From: Neorhizobium sp. UBA7851
GTDB lineage: Bacteria > Pseudomonadota > Alphaproteobacteria > Rhizobiales > Rhizobiaceae
Length of the DNA stretch: 36,939 bases
Assembly (NCBI GenBank): GCA_002500765.1
Contig: DLSX01000001.1
Coordinates: 335-37,273 of the forward strand
Direction of reading: 5' to 3'
Below the pieces are notes generated by a model. It did not search any database and had not been told where the DNA came from. It saw nothing but the letters and a program-made list of their open reading frames with translations. Positions 15,565 to 24,627 of the stretch are shown piece after piece; the stretch's first letter is position 1, and each line of letters opens with the position of its first letter. A program made the position numbers and the translations under genes.

Positions 15565-16845
15565 TTACTTGATGGCCTTCACGCCATCGGTCATTTCCTT
15601 CAGACCGTCATCGATCGAGATATTGTCGGTCATGAGAGAGTCATGCGCCCGGTTGAGGACGACCTCGATGCGGGCCGCATTCGGCGTCACCGCCATTTCC
15701 AGATAGGATTTGCCGGGCTCCAGTGCTGCCTTGCTGGCCTCGTCCTGCGGGAAACCGTCCAGCGAGGCGATCTTGGCCGTCACTTCGGGCGTTCGAACGG
15801 TCGGGATCGTGCCGGTCGATGCGATGATCGAGGCACCTTCCGCGCTGGTCACGAACTTGATGAAGTCGAGAACCGCTTCCTTGTTGCTGGAATTGCTGTT
15901 CACCGACAGGCCGGAAATCTGCGCCGCCGTGGTGCCGGCAACAACGCCATCCGGATGCGGGAATTTGACGATGCCCCAGTTCTTGCTCTTCGATTCGCCG
16001 GATTTGACCTTGGCGATCTGCGTGCCGACGAACCATGTGCCCATCGGCAACATGCCGACCGTACCGTTGAAGAACGGGCCGGAATAGTGGGTGTTGGAGG
16101 TTTTCAGCGTTGCGTAGGACGGGATGACACCATCTTCCTGCAGTTTCAGCGCACGCTCGTACCAGGGCTTCAGGAACGCGTAATCCGGTCCGGCCAGCGT
16201 GTTCTTGCCGTCCTGAATACCGGGCAGCTCAACGGTGGAGCGCCAGGTGTGCAGAAGCGCGCCATAGGTCCTGTTGGCGCCCATGCCGCCGGCAAGCTTG
16301 CTTGCCGTCTCGTCAAACTGCGCCCAGGTCATGTCATTGGTCGGATAGGGCACATCGGCTTTGTCAAAGATGTCCTTGTTGTAATAGACGACCCAGAAAT
16401 CCGAGCGGAACGGCAGCGAATAGATCTTTCCATCCACCGTCATTTCCTCGGCCAGACCGCCGAAGGACGCCGGATCAATCTTTTGCTCCTTCATATAGCT
16501 CGACAGATCCATGATCGAGCCGGCGCGGATGAGGTTGGTATAGTTCGGCACGTCCTTGACGGTGACGATGTCGATATCCTTTGAACCGCCCGCGAGCTGC
16601 GTGGCGATCATCTGCTGATAATCCTGCGAGCCGAGATCAATGGGCTCGAATTTCACATTGGGGTTCTTGGCCTGATAGGCCTCGATCAGCGGCTTGTAAT
16701 AAGCCACCTTGTCCCAGTCCCACAGCGCCCAGCGCAATGTGACGGCTTCACCGGATTGCGCCAGTGCGGCGCCTGCGGTCGATGCAGCAAGCGCCAGGCC
16801 CGCGAGCGTCAGTTTCAAACCTCTCCCGAAAGTCTCCAAATACAT
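15565..16845 (-). CDS. Sugar ABC transporter substrate-binding protein
   Basis: This 426-residue periplasmic binding protein belongs to the minus-strand importer. The start ATG (16843-16845) has GGAAGGAG upstream and opens a signal peptide ending near ALA-QS (about residue 29). The mature part begins EAVTLRWALWDWDK, typical of family 1 oligosaccharide binders. VVYYNKDIFDKADV, VGMLPMGTWFVG and a SGLSVNSNSSNKEA segment support this. A longer frame upstream would bury the signal peptide and was rejected. It lies 46 bases after the YesL-like gene and ends at a strong terminator. The neighbouring GH88 and heparinase-like genes suggest an oligosaccharide with unsaturated uronic acid as ligand. Confidence 0.9.
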   Translation of the reverse strand: MYLETFGRGLKLTLAGLALAASTAGAALAQSGEAVTLRWALWDWDKVAYYKPLIEAYQAKNPNVKFEPIDLGSQDYQQMIATQLAGGSKDIDIVTVKDVPNYTNLIRAGSIMDLSSYMKEQKIDPASFGGLAEEMTVDGKIYSLPFRSDFWVVYYNKDIFDKADVPYPTNDMTWAQFDETASKLAGGMGANRTYGALLHTWRSTVELPGIQDGKNTLAGPDYAFLKPWYERALKLQEDGVIPSYATLKTSNTHYSGPFFNGTVGMLPMGTWFVGTQIAKVKSGESKSKNWGIVKFPHPDGVVAGTTAAQISGLSVNSNSSNKEAVLDFIKFVTSAEGASIIASTGTIPTVRTPEVTAKIASLDGFPQDEASKAALEPGKSYLEMAVTPNAARIEVVLNRAHDSLMTDNISIDDGLKEMTDGVKAIK

Positions 16846-16891
16846 CCTGTTTCTCCTTCCCTGGATTGTCTCTGGTCTTGATATGCCTGCG

Positions 16892-17611
16892 TCAGAAATG
16901 CCTCGTGTCGGCAACCTCCCTGTGAGAAGCCGACGGCAGGGCAAGCACCATCATGGCCGCACGGTGGGCGGCAAAGGTGATGGCGAAAAGCCCGAGTGAA
17001 AAATTGAGCGTGGCCGGCATGAACACCGACACCGGATAAAAGGCGATATGGGCAAGCCACAGCGCCGCATTGAACAGAAGCGCCGCCAGCACCGGCAAAG
17101 GCCGGATGATCGAGGCAATTGCCGCCAGCCTGAAGAGCGTTTTTGCCGGCATGTCGCGCATCACCATCAGCACCAGAAGATGGCAGGCCATGAGGGTGAG
17201 AAAAACCGTCACCACAAGGGCAATCGCCAGCGGCGCTGCCATCAGCAGATTTTCGCGCGCAGTCGAGGCGTAGGTGACAGTGGCATAACCGCCAAGCCCG
17301 ATGGCGACGGCAAACAGCAGCCCCCATGCCGTCGCGCGCCAGAAGGTGCGGCGCAACGCCTCGAGAAAATCGCGCAGAAGATAGGTGTTGCGGTCCTCGA
17401 CAAAGGCAACGCAGACAAAGGCCATGGCTGCAAGGGCCGCGGGCAGGGGGATGATCAGCAGGGCGGCCAGAATGAACAATATGTTCAGCTTGACCATCTC
17501 CCACCATTCACGCGCGAAGATCTGGGAAAAAAGGGCAAGGCCGGTCTTTTTCGGCGCATTCTTGGAAATGCCCGGCCCTTCCTTCGTCCACATGTCGCGC
17601 AGCCACTGCAT
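16892..17611 (-). CDS. YesL/DUF624-family membrane protein
   Basis: This 239-residue protein has about five hydrophobic helices (near residues 42-66, 94-112, 122-146, 165-187 and 193-220). It matches the DUF624/YesL pattern: short cytoplasmic start, WWEMVKLNILFIL, then EDRNTYLLRDFLEALRRTFWRA. In Bacillus, yesL lies with rhamnogalacturonan-derived oligosaccharide genes. In many bacteria such proteins accompany sugar ABC importers, but their role is not established. The start has GGGGAAGG upstream. It sits between the ATPase and binding-protein genes, which supports a part in the same uptake system. Confidence 0.82.
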   Translation of the reverse strand: MQWLRDMWTKEGPGISKNAPKKTGLALFSQIFAREWWEMVKLNILFILAALLIIPLPAALAAMAFVCVAFVEDRNTYLLRDFLEALRRTFWRATAWGLLFAVAIGLGGYATVTYASTARENLLMAAPLAIALVVTVFLTLMACHLLVLMVMRDMPAKTLFRLAAIASIIRPLPVLAALLFNAALWLAHIAFYPVSVFMPATLNFSLGLFAITFAAHRAAMMVLALPSASHREVADTRHF

Positions 17612-17632
17612 GGCCTTCCCCTCGTGACGATC

Positions 17633-18742
17633 TCAATACAGGATCGACCGTTCCGTTTCCTTGTCGAACAGCTGCATGTTGGTCGTATCGACGACCAGCT
17701 TGGCCGTTTCACCGATATCCGCCTTGAAACGTGGCGAGACACGCACAGTCATAGCCCTTTCCCCGGCGGTGATATTGAGATGGATCTCGGACCCCATCGG
17801 TTCGGCCAGATCGACGATCGCCTCGAAGGGGGCAAGGTTATCCGGATTGATATCGCCCGGTGCCAGTTCATGAAAGTTTTCCGGGCGCAGGCCGATGACC
17901 ACGTCGCGGCCCTCGTAAGGCGCAATCCGGGCCCTGTCGAAATTGGCGGGGATCGGCAGAACGCGACCGTCGAAGATCGCCACATACCCTTCGCCGCGCT
18001 TTTCGATCTTAGACGGCAGCATGTTCATCTGCGGCGCACCGATAAAACCGGCCACGAACATGTTGATCGGCCGGTCATAGAGGTTTTGCGGCGTATCGAC
18101 CTGCTGGATATGACCATCTGCCATCACCACGATGCGGTCGGCCATGGTCATGGCCTCGATCTGGTCGTGCGTCACATAGATGAAGGTCGAGTTCAGCCGC
18201 TTGTGCAGCTTGGTGATCTCTGCACGCATCGTGCCGCGCAGTTTGGCATCGAGGTTGGAGAGCGGCTCATCGAGCAGGAACACTTCCGGGTTGCGCACCA
18301 TGGCGCGACCGAGCGCCACGCGCTGCCGCTGGCCGCCGGAAAGCGCCTTGGGCTTGCGGTTCAGAAGATGCGTGATGTCGAGGATTTTTGCCGCTTCCTG
18401 AACTTTTTGGTCGATGACCTCGCGCGAAGCTTTGCGCAGCTGCAGGCCAAATGCCATGTTTTTATAGACGGTCATATGCGGGTAAAGCGCATAGTTCTGG
18501 AACACCATCGCGATGTCGCGGTCTTTCGACGGCACGTCGTTGACGACGTCTCCACCGATGTGCAACTCACCACCGGAGATTTCCTCCAGCCCTGCGATCA
18601 TGCGCAAGGTCGTCGATTTTCCGCAACCGGAAGGGCCGACCAGAATGATGAATTCCTTGTCTGAAATCTCCAGATCGATGTCATGCACAACGGTCAGGGC
18701 ACCGTAGGTCTTGTTCAATTTTTTCAGTGAAATGCTGGCCAT
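17633..18742 (-). CDS. Sugar ABC transporter ATP-binding protein (MalK/UgpC type)
   Basis: This 369-residue ATPase has Walker A GPSGCGKST, Q-loop MVFQNYALYPHMT, signature LSGGQRQRV, Walker B VFLLDEPLSNLDA and H-loop VTHDQ. A C-terminal OB-fold regulatory domain contains VIGLRPENFHEL and ends LFDKETERSILY. It starts 12 bases after the GH88 gene and is followed by the YesL-like gene. It is the energy unit of the importer whose permeases are the first two genes of this operon. It is clearly similar to the ATPase at 5112-6179 but has diverged throughout the C-terminal part. Confidence 0.93.
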   Translation of the reverse strand: MASISLKKLNKTYGALTVVHDIDLEISDKEFIILVGPSGCGKSTTLRMIAGLEEISGGELHIGGDVVNDVPSKDRDIAMVFQNYALYPHMTVYKNMAFGLQLRKASREVIDQKVQEAAKILDITHLLNRKPKALSGGQRQRVALGRAMVRNPEVFLLDEPLSNLDAKLRGTMRAEITKLHKRLNSTFIYVTHDQIEAMTMADRIVVMADGHIQQVDTPQNLYDRPINMFVAGFIGAPQMNMLPSKIEKRGEGYVAIFDGRVLPIPANFDRARIAPYEGRDVVIGLRPENFHELAPGDINPDNLAPFEAIVDLAEPMGSEIHLNITAGERAMTVRVSPRFKADIGETAKLVVDTTNMQLFDKETERSILY

Positions 18743-18754
18743 CGGTTCAATCTC

Positions 18755-19927
18755 TCACCAGTAGGAAGACCATGCGCGCGAAAGGCGCGTCAGGGCTTCC
18801 ATGTAATAATAGTCACCCCAGGACACGCACTCGTCGACGCCTTCGCCGCGGCAGGTGTTGTAGGGGGATTTTTTGGAATAGGTGCCGTGCAAGACCAGCC
18901 CATTGGAGATGGCCGGGTCCTTGACGGCATAATGATCGGCAAGGCTTTTGATCATGCGGCGGGCGAGATCGCGGTAACGCTCGGCCGCTTCGCCACCAAC
19001 AAGATCGGCCATTTCCAGCAGCCCGCAGGCAATGATCGAGGCGGCAGACGTGTCACGCGGTTCATTATCGCCGTCCGAAAACACCATGTCCCAATAGGGC
19101 ACCATGTCGGCCGGCAGTTTTTCGAGATAGAAGGCGAGCAGACGGTCGAATGTATCGCGGTATTCGTCGATGCGCTCGTAACGATAGGAAAACGCCATGC
19201 CGGCCACAGCCCAGGCCTGACCGCGCGCCCAGAAACTGTCGTCGCTAAAACCCTGCTTGGTCACGCCGCGCACGGGAGCACCGGTTTCGGGGTCCATATA
19301 AAATGTGTGATAAGTGGAGTTGTCGGGCCGCACCGAATTTTTCAGCGTCGTGCGGGCATGGATCAGCGCGATATCGCGGTACTTCGGGTCACCGGTCTGT
19401 TCGCTCGCCCAATAGAGCAGTGGCAGGTTCAGCAGGCAGTCGATGATATAGCGATATTCATCCGGGTTTCCCTTGCGACCCCAGGCCTGAATGAACTGGC
19501 CGATCGGCTGGAAACGTTCCAGCAACTGGTCGGCGGCGAGAAGTGCGGCTTTGCGACCATCCTCGTCGCCCACCAGCTTCCATGCGGCAATGCAGGAAGG
19601 CGAATAGAGAAAACCCATGTCGTGATGGTCTGTCTCGATGCGGTTTTTGATCCGGTGCAGAAAACTCTGCACCTGGATCTGCGCTGCATGTTGAAAGACC
19701 TTGTCGCCGCTATGCTCGTAAGCCAGCCAGATTTCTCCGGGCCAGAAACCGGCGGTCCACTGGTCGTTGGGCACAGCGGGGTAAAAATTGTTCACGCTCG
19801 AATGGTTCTGGGCGCTGTAGGTGAATTCGGCCAAGTTACGGCGGATCTGCGCCACGGCGATATCGAGAGCAGCCTTCACCTCGTTATCTGTGATCGGCGG
19901 CGTGGCGATGGATGTTACGGCATTCAT
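18755..19927 (-). CDS. GH88 unsaturated glucuronyl hydrolase
   Basis: This 390-residue cytoplasmic enzyme of glycoside hydrolase family 88 releases 4,5-unsaturated uronic acid from oligosaccharides made by polysaccharide lyases. Two key acids are seen at the expected relation: Asp103 in HHDMGFLYSPS and Asp163 in IIDCLLNLPLLYW, matching the Asp88/Asp149 pair of the Bacillus enzyme in spacing. WARGQAWAVAG, DTSAASI and CVSWGDYYYMEAL are further family blocks. There is no signal peptide. The start ATG lies 4 bases after the permease stop. Its place inside the transport operon shows that the imported sugar likely carries an unsaturated uronate, and the divergent heparinase-like lyase fits that view. 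Confidence 0.88.
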   Translation of the reverse strand: MNAVTSIATPPITDNEVKAALDIAVAQIRRNLAEFTYSAQNHSSVNNFYPAVPNDQWTAGFWPGEIWLAYEHSGDKVFQHAAQIQVQSFLHRIKNRIETDHHDMGFLYSPSCIAAWKLVGDEDGRKAALLAADQLLERFQPIGQFIQAWGRKGNPDEYRYIIDCLLNLPLLYWASEQTGDPKYRDIALIHARTTLKNSVRPDNSTYHTFYMDPETGAPVRGVTKQGFSDDSFWARGQAWAVAGMAFSYRYERIDEYRDTFDRLLAFYLEKLPADMVPYWDMVFSDGDNEPRDTSAASIIACGLLEMADLVGGEAAERYRDLARRMIKSLADHYAVKDPAISNGLVLHGTYSKKSPYNTCRGEGVDECVSWGDYYYMEALTRLSRAWSSYW

Positions 19928-19931
19928 GAAC

Positions 19932-20768
19932 TCAACCCTTCAGGCCGGAGGATGCGACGCCTTCAACGAAGAAGCGTTGCAGCGACAGGAAAACGATCAG
20001 GACCGGGATCAGCGCCACCACGGAGGCGGCCATGATCAGCCCGTATTCGGCCGAATATTGGCTGATGAACATGCGCAGGCCGATCTGGATCGTTTTCAGC
20101 TCGTTCTTGGTGAGGTAGATCATCGGCCCCAGAAAATCGTTCCAGGTGGAAACGAAGGTGAAGATGGTGAGCGTCGAGAGCGCCGGCTTGGACAGCGGCA
20201 GCATGATCTTTGCCCAAATCTGGTATTCGTTCATGCCATCGATGCGCGCGGCTTCGCACAGCTCGGTCGGGATGGACATGTAGAACTGCCGCATCAGGAA
20301 CACGCCGAAAGCGGTGAAGGCCTGAAGAAAGATCAGCGCCAGATGGGTGTTGTTGAGGCCGAATTCGCGCATCAGCAGGAACTGCGGCACCATATAGACC
20401 TGCCAGGGCATGGCGATTGTGGCGATGTAGCCCAGAAACAGCGCGTTCTTGTAGGGAAAGTGCAGTTTTGCGAAGGCATAGGCCGCAAAGCTGGAGGTGA
20501 ACAGCTGCAACAGCGTCACAATGATCGTCAGCTTCGACGTGTTGTAGATGAACAGCGCCAGCGGGATCTTGGTCCAGATATCCACGTAGTTTTGCCAGCG
20601 CGGCTCCGATGGTATCCATTCGATCGGGAAAACGAACACTTCGCTGCTGAGTTTCAGCGAAGCCGACAGCATCCATGCGAAAGGCAGCAGCATCACGATG
20701 GTGATGATGATGACCGTCGCATAGATGGCGGCGAGCTTTCCGGTGAGTTTCTGGCCGGCAATGCGCAT
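19932..20768 (-). CDS. Sugar ABC transporter permease (MalG type)
   Basis: This 278-residue inner-membrane permease has its first helix near residues 13-33 (AAIYATVIIITIVMLLPFAW) and five more downstream. Its EAA loop is EAARIDGMNEYQIWAKIMLP near residues 188-207, and the C-terminus is the usual VEGVASSGLKG. It follows the other permease with only three bases between them and precedes GH88 by four, so the three are co-transcribed. The signal for ATP coupling would come from the UgpC-type ATPase two genes downstream. Confidence 0.93.
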   Translation of the reverse strand: MRIAGQKLTGKLAAIYATVIIITIVMLLPFAWMLSASLKLSSEVFVFPIEWIPSEPRWQNYVDIWTKIPLALFIYNTSKLTIIVTLLQLFTSSFAAYAFAKLHFPYKNALFLGYIATIAMPWQVYMVPQFLLMREFGLNNTHLALIFLQAFTAFGVFLMRQFYMSIPTELCEAARIDGMNEYQIWAKIMLPLSKPALSTLTIFTFVSTWNDFLGPMIYLTKNELKTIQIGLRMFISQYSAEYGLIMAASVVALIPVLIVFLSLQRFFVEGVASSGLKG

Positions 20769-20771
20769 GGC

Positions 20772-21713
20772 TCAGTCCTCCTTCTGGCGGCGGAACTGGA
20801 CGACGGTGACGGCCAGCACGAGGAAGAACAGGACGAGCGCGATCATGCTGGAATAACCGAGATCCCAGGAAATGAAGGCCTCGTTATAGATGTGATAAAC
20901 CAGCACGAGGGTCGAGGTGCCGGGTCCGCCTTGCGTGATCATGTAGATCTGGTCGAACACCTTGAAGGACTGGATGGTCAGCATCACGGTGACGAAAAAC
21001 GTCGTCGGGCCGAGTTGCGGCACGGTCACGTAGAGAAATTTCTGCCAGGCATTGGCGCCATCCAGATCGGCGGCCTCGTAAAGCTCGGAATTGATGCCCT
21101 GCAGGCCGGCCAGATAGATGACCATGAAATAACCCATGCTCTTCCACACACCGAACAGGATGACGGTGACCATCGCCCAGTTGCGGTCGGCGGCCCAGCC
21201 CGGCATGTTTTTCGGGTCGAGGCCGAGCGTGTAGAGGATCATGTTCACCGGCCCCATTTCGGGGTTGAAGATCATGTTCCAGACAACGGCAACCGCCACC
21301 AGCGAGGCGACGTAAGGAAAAAACATCGCGGTGCGGAAAAAATCGCGGCCGAGGATTTTCTGGTTGAGAAGAATGGCAAGGCCAAGCGCGCAGACCAAAG
21401 TCGCCGGAACCGAGACGACCGTGTAGATGATCGTGTTCCAGAAGGCGTCGATAAAGGCCTTGTCCTCGAACAGGCGCCAGAAATTGGCAAGCCCCGCAAA
21501 GGTCATTTCATTACTGCCGTCCCAGTGCATGAAAGCCAGCACGAAAGCGAACAGGATCGGCCCCAGCGTGAAAACCGCAAAACCTAAAAAATTCGGAGCA
21601 ATGAAGGAATAGGCCACAAGCGCGTCCTGCACCTTGCGGCGACGTCTGGACACGACCTTGCGGCGCTTCGCCGGCATCGGCGTATCGCCTACGGCTGTAA
21701 TGGAATTGGCCAT
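20772..21713 (-). CDS. Sugar ABC transporter permease (MalF type)
   Basis: This 313-residue permease is the first gene of the minus-strand operon. The ATG at 21711-21713 has an excellent GGAGGAG five bases upstream. A longer in-frame start 15 codons out lacks one. A basic N-terminal tail (KRRKVVSRRRRKVQD) precedes the first helix (SFIAPNFLGFAVFTLGPI). The EAA loop is YEAADLDGANAWQKFLYVTVP. It pairs with the permease immediately downstream. The divergent control region upstream (21714-21949) holds a sigma-70-like promoter and TCATATGA elements. Confidence 0.92.
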   Translation of the reverse strand: MANSITAVGDTPMPAKRRKVVSRRRRKVQDALVAYSFIAPNFLGFAVFTLGPILFAFVLAFMHWDGSNEMTFAGLANFWRLFEDKAFIDAFWNTIIYTVVSVPATLVCALGLAILLNQKILGRDFFRTAMFFPYVASLVAVAVVWNMIFNPEMGPVNMILYTLGLDPKNMPGWAADRNWAMVTVILFGVWKSMGYFMVIYLAGLQGINSELYEAADLDGANAWQKFLYVTVPQLGPTTFFVTVMLTIQSFKVFDQIYMITQGGPGTSTLVLVYHIYNEAFISWDLGYSSMIALVLFFLVLAVTVVQFRRQKED

Positions 21714-21816
21714 AAAACTCCTCCGAAGAAATCGCTGCGGACAGGCGTCTTTAGACACTTATCCGCCAATGCATGGCAGCCAGTTTGATCTGTCTTCCAT
21801 GACTCCTCCCACATTC

Positions 21817-21844
21817 GACATAGCATATCCAAGACATTGGTCAA
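21817..21844 (-). promoter_or_regulatory. Likely sigma-70-type promoter of the minus-strand importer operon
   Basis: On the minus strand TTGACC (21844-21839) is followed after 16 bases by TATGTC (21822-21817). Both are reasonable matches to -35 and -10. The start site would fall near 21810, about 100 bases before the permease ATG. The TCATATGA element lies about 17 bases upstream of the -35. Confidence 0.45.
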
Positions 21845-21857
21845 ACAACTTATCATC

Positions 21858-21899
21858 TTGTCATATGAATTAGCTGGAACTGCAAAAATACATATGATA
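21858..21899. promoter_or_regulatory. Paired CATATGA elements in the divergent control region
   Basis: TCATATGA (21861-21868) is a perfect 8-bp palindrome. A second copy, ACATATGA, lies at 21890-21897, with centres 29 bp apart. The second overlaps TATGAT (21893-21898), a good -10 for the heparinase-like gene. The same TCATATGA occurs upstream of the lactonase gene at 25580. The FCD-type GntR regulator encoded at 24628-25365 is the natural candidate to bind them. Confidence 0.4.
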
Positions 21900-21949
21900 G
21901 GGCGGATCAAATCACGGTGATCGCGATGCGTTTCGACAGGGAGGAAAAC

Positions 21950-23734
21950 ATGTTTGGCGAGGTCGCAGCGCGGCTGCCGGCGAGTTTGGCGGACTTTCTT
22001 CCCGGTCGTTCAATCGATGAACGCGAGGCCTGGGCCGGCGTGCCTGAAAAGCTCAGGGCGCTGGTTCTGGCCGACGCGCGAGCGGCGCTTTGCCGCAGCT
22101 GGTCGGTGATCACGGCCGGCGATTACCGCCAGTTTTCGATGAACGGCAATCGCGCCGATTTCGAAACGCTGTATTTTTCCCGTCGCCGCATGCTCAACGA
22201 TCTCGTGCTGGGCGAATTGCTGGAGGACCAAGGCCGGTTTCTGCCCGCGATCGTGGATGGCATATGGCTGATCTGCGAGGAAAGCGGCTGGCAGCTTCCG
22301 GCCCATAATTCCTATGAGCGTGGCGGTATCCGCCATCCGCTGCCGGATGTCGATCGCCCGGTCATAGACCTGTTTGCCGCCGAAACCGCAGCACTTCTCT
22401 CGACCATCGTTGGGCTAATGGGTGATCGCCTGAACGCGGTCAGCCCCGGCATTGCCGGCCGCATCCACCGCGAAGTGCAAAAGCGAATTCTCGAACCCTA
22501 TCTCACCACGCATTTCTGGTGGATGGGTAAAGGCCAAGAGCGCATGAACAACTGGACGGCCTGGATCACCCAGAACGTTCTCCTTGCGACCTTCAGCCTC
22601 AAGACCGATCAGGGTTTGCGCGTCCATGTGGCGGAAAAGGCGCTCGGCAGCCTCGATGCTTTCATCAAGGATTACGCGGAGGACGGCGGCTGCGAGGAAG
22701 GTGTCGTCTATTACCGCCACGCGGCGCTCTGTTTGTTCGGCGCCATGCGCATTTTTGATACGGTCGCACCCGGCGTGATGGCCCCGCTCTGGTCGGCGCC
22801 AAAAATCCGCAACATGGCGGACTATATCGTCAACATGCATGTGGACGGGCATTTCTATTTCAATTTCGCCGATTCCGCCGCCGTCATCGATCCTTGCAGC
22901 GCCCGCGAATATCTGTTCGGCAAGGCGGTCGGCTCACAAAAACTCAGCGATTTTGCCGCCCGTGATCGCGCGACGGCGGACAAGCCGCATCTGCCGGAGG
23001 AGTGGAACCTCTGGTACCGCGTGCTGGAACTGCTGACATCAGTCGCCCCGGCAGAACGCGACTTGCTGCCGGCAGACGCCTCCTATCCCGGCATAGGCCT
23101 GTTCATCGCGCGCGACGAAAATTTCGCGCTCGCCGTGAAAGGCGGCAACAATGGCGAAAGCCACAATCACAACGATGTCGGCAGTATTACGCTCTACAAG
23201 AACGGCCAGCCATTCCTGATCGATGTCGGCGTTGAAACCTATACGGCCAAAACGTTTTCGAAGGATCGTTACCAGATCTGGACCATGCAATCGGCCTTTC
23301 ACAACCTGCCGACATTTGGCGGTGTGATGCAATCCGAGGGTGCCGATTTTGCCGCTCGCGACATGCAGGCGGAGTTTTCGCCGGAAACTGCCGAGATTTC
23401 CCTCGATATCGCTCCCGCTTATCCGCAAGCGGCAAGGCTCCGCGCCTACCAGCGCAAGGTCGTCCTGCGCCGTGGCCACGGTGTGGAGATCACGGATGTC
23501 CACGACGGAGACCTTCCGGCTGTCTTGTCGCTGATGACCCGTGATGAGCCGGTTCTCCGCGACCGTTCCGTTCATGTTGGCGAACTGGGGTCTATCGAGA
23601 TCGAGGGAGGCGGCGAGGTCGAGATCGAGACGATCGAAATCGACGATGCACGGCTTAACATTTCGTGGCCCGCGAAAATTTATCGGCTACGCATTCCGTT
23701 CCTCGGCGCGCGGCTGAAATTGCAGATCGTCTGA
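21950..23734 (+). CDS. Heparinase II/III-family polysaccharide lyase-like protein
   Basis: A 594-residue protein. The ATG at 21950 follows GGGAGGAAAAC, whereas a longer frame from 21917 lacks support. The N-terminal half is helix-rich (a toroid domain is expected); the C-terminal half is beta-rich. The family hallmark GESHNHNDVGSITLY lies near residues 402-416 (His405, His407, Asp409), with IDVGVETYTAKTF soon after, as in heparinase II/III C-terminal domains. No signal peptide is present, so it should act in the cytoplasm on imported oligosaccharide. It would produce unsaturated uronates for the GH88 enzyme encoded in the divergent operon. Substrate is unknown: heparin-like, alginate-like or an acidic exopolysaccharide are all open. 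A discoidin-like gene follows after 10 bases. Confidence 0.83.
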   Translation: MFGEVAARLPASLADFLPGRSIDEREAWAGVPEKLRALVLADARAALCRSWSVITAGDYRQFSMNGNRADFETLYFSRRRMLNDLVLGELLEDQGRFLPAIVDGIWLICEESGWQLPAHNSYERGGIRHPLPDVDRPVIDLFAAETAALLSTIVGLMGDRLNAVSPGIAGRIHREVQKRILEPYLTTHFWWMGKGQERMNNWTAWITQNVLLATFSLKTDQGLRVHVAEKALGSLDAFIKDYAEDGGCEEGVVYYRHAALCLFGAMRIFDTVAPGVMAPLWSAPKIRNMADYIVNMHVDGHFYFNFADSAAVIDPCSAREYLFGKAVGSQKLSDFAARDRATADKPHLPEEWNLWYRVLELLTSVAPAERDLLPADASYPGIGLFIARDENFALAVKGGNNGESHNHNDVGSITLYKNGQPFLIDVGVETYTAKTFSKDRYQIWTMQSAFHNLPTFGGVMQSEGADFAARDMQAEFSPETAEISLDIAPAYPQAARLRAYQRKVVLRRGHGVEITDVHDGDLPAVLSLMTRDEPVLRDRSVHVGELGSIEIEGGGEVEIETIEIDDARLNISWPAKIYRLRIPFLGARLKLQIV

Positions 23735-23744
23735 GGAGGACGGA

Positions 23745-24527
23745 ATGGAACTGAGACTGAAGGTAGTAGGCCTGAGCGGTGTTGTCCGTTGCGAAACGGC
23801 CAATGCGGACGAAGCATTTCTCATTTTCCGGGACGTTTACGAAGATGGTGACAAGGTTGTGGTGGAGGCCTCGGAAGCGGGGCATGTCGTGCTTGCTCTC
23901 GATGATGCGATGAGCCCGACACTCGTCTATCTGAAGGGCAGGGATTACGCTCTCACCGTGCCGTTCGACATCCGTCGCGCGCCCTATTCGCCCCGCGCTT
24001 TCGCAGGCGAACTGCATCGCCTTCATGTCCGCAAGGCGCGCCCGGAAGAAGTGGCGCAGCGCCGCAATCTCGCGCTCAATCCGTGGGACGACAAGGGCAA
24101 CAGGACGCTGTTTCCGCATGCGCAAGCAAATGTCCAGACCCGCGGCGAGACCCAGTTTGCCGCGCGAAATGCCATCGATGGCGAAAAGGCCAATGATGAC
24201 CACGGCCGCTGGCCCTATACGAGCTGGGGCATCAACATGGATCCGGCAGCCGAACTGACGGTCGAGTTCGGCCGGCCCGTCACGGTCGACGAGATCGTGC
24301 TCTATCTGCGTGCCGATTTTCCGCATGATGCCTGGTGGGAAAATGCCAGCGTCACGCTCTCAAGCGGACAGGTGCACAGCTTTCCTCTGGTGAAGACGGG
24401 CAATGCGCAGAGCTTTCGGATCGAGGAACAAAAAGTCGAGTGGGTCAAGCTGCATAGCCTGATCAAGGCCGAAGACCCGTCGCCCTTCCCGGCATTGACG
24501 CAGATCGAAGTATGGGGGTGTGACTGA
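23745..24527 (+). CDS. Discoidin-like (F5/8 type C) carbohydrate-binding protein
   Basis: This 260-residue protein begins at ATG 23745 after GAGGAGGACGG, directly behind the lyase gene. Residues about 110-260 look like a galactose-binding/discoidin beta-sandwich: NAIDGEKANDDHGRWPYTSWGINMDP, then LTVEFGRPVTVDEIVLYLRADF, and a late LTQIEVWG strand. The first 110 residues form a separate, unrecognised beta-rich part. No signal peptide is apparent. It may bind the same oligosaccharide as its operon partner, for example holding substrate for the lyase, but a catalytic role cannot be excluded. Confidence 0.65.
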   Translation: MELRLKVVGLSGVVRCETANADEAFLIFRDVYEDGDKVVVEASEAGHVVLALDDAMSPTLVYLKGRDYALTVPFDIRRAPYSPRAFAGELHRLHVRKARPEEVAQRRNLALNPWDDKGNRTLFPHAQANVQTRGETQFAARNAIDGEKANDDHGRWPYTSWGINMDPAAELTVEFGRPVTVDEIVLYLRADFPHDAWWENASVTLSSGQVHSFPLVKTGNAQSFRIEEQKVEWVKLHSLIKAEDPSPFPALTQIEVWGCD

Positions 24528-24574
24528 ACTGGTGCGGGTGGGCTGCCTGGGATTGAAAAGGGTGCGGCTTGCCT

Positions 24575-24600
24575 CCTTCTCCCCGCGCGCGGGGAGAAGG
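24575..24600. terminator. Perfect 26-bp palindrome between convergent genes
   Basis: A 13-base arm beginning CCTTCTCCCCGCG is followed directly by its exact reverse complement, ending GGGGAGAAGG. It lies in the 100-base gap between the convergent discoidin-like and gntR genes, so it can form the same hairpin in both transcripts. There is no T-run. It resembles the CCTTCTCCCC-type intergenic palindromes of rhizobia, from memory. Confidence 0.5.
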
Positions 24601-24627
24601 ACGAATGCCGCGCCCGTCTGCCCTGAT

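Noticed and set aside
17048..18664. Plus-strand open frame of 538 codons opposite the ATPase and YesL-like genes
   Set aside because: It is rich in Asp, His, Arg and Gln with no recognisable domain, and it lies exactly antisense to two well-supported genes. It is a composition shadow.
19821..21587. Plus-strand open frame of 588 codons opposite the two permeases
   Set aside because: The translation is a low-complexity run of charged residues and is antisense to clear permeases with EAA motifs.
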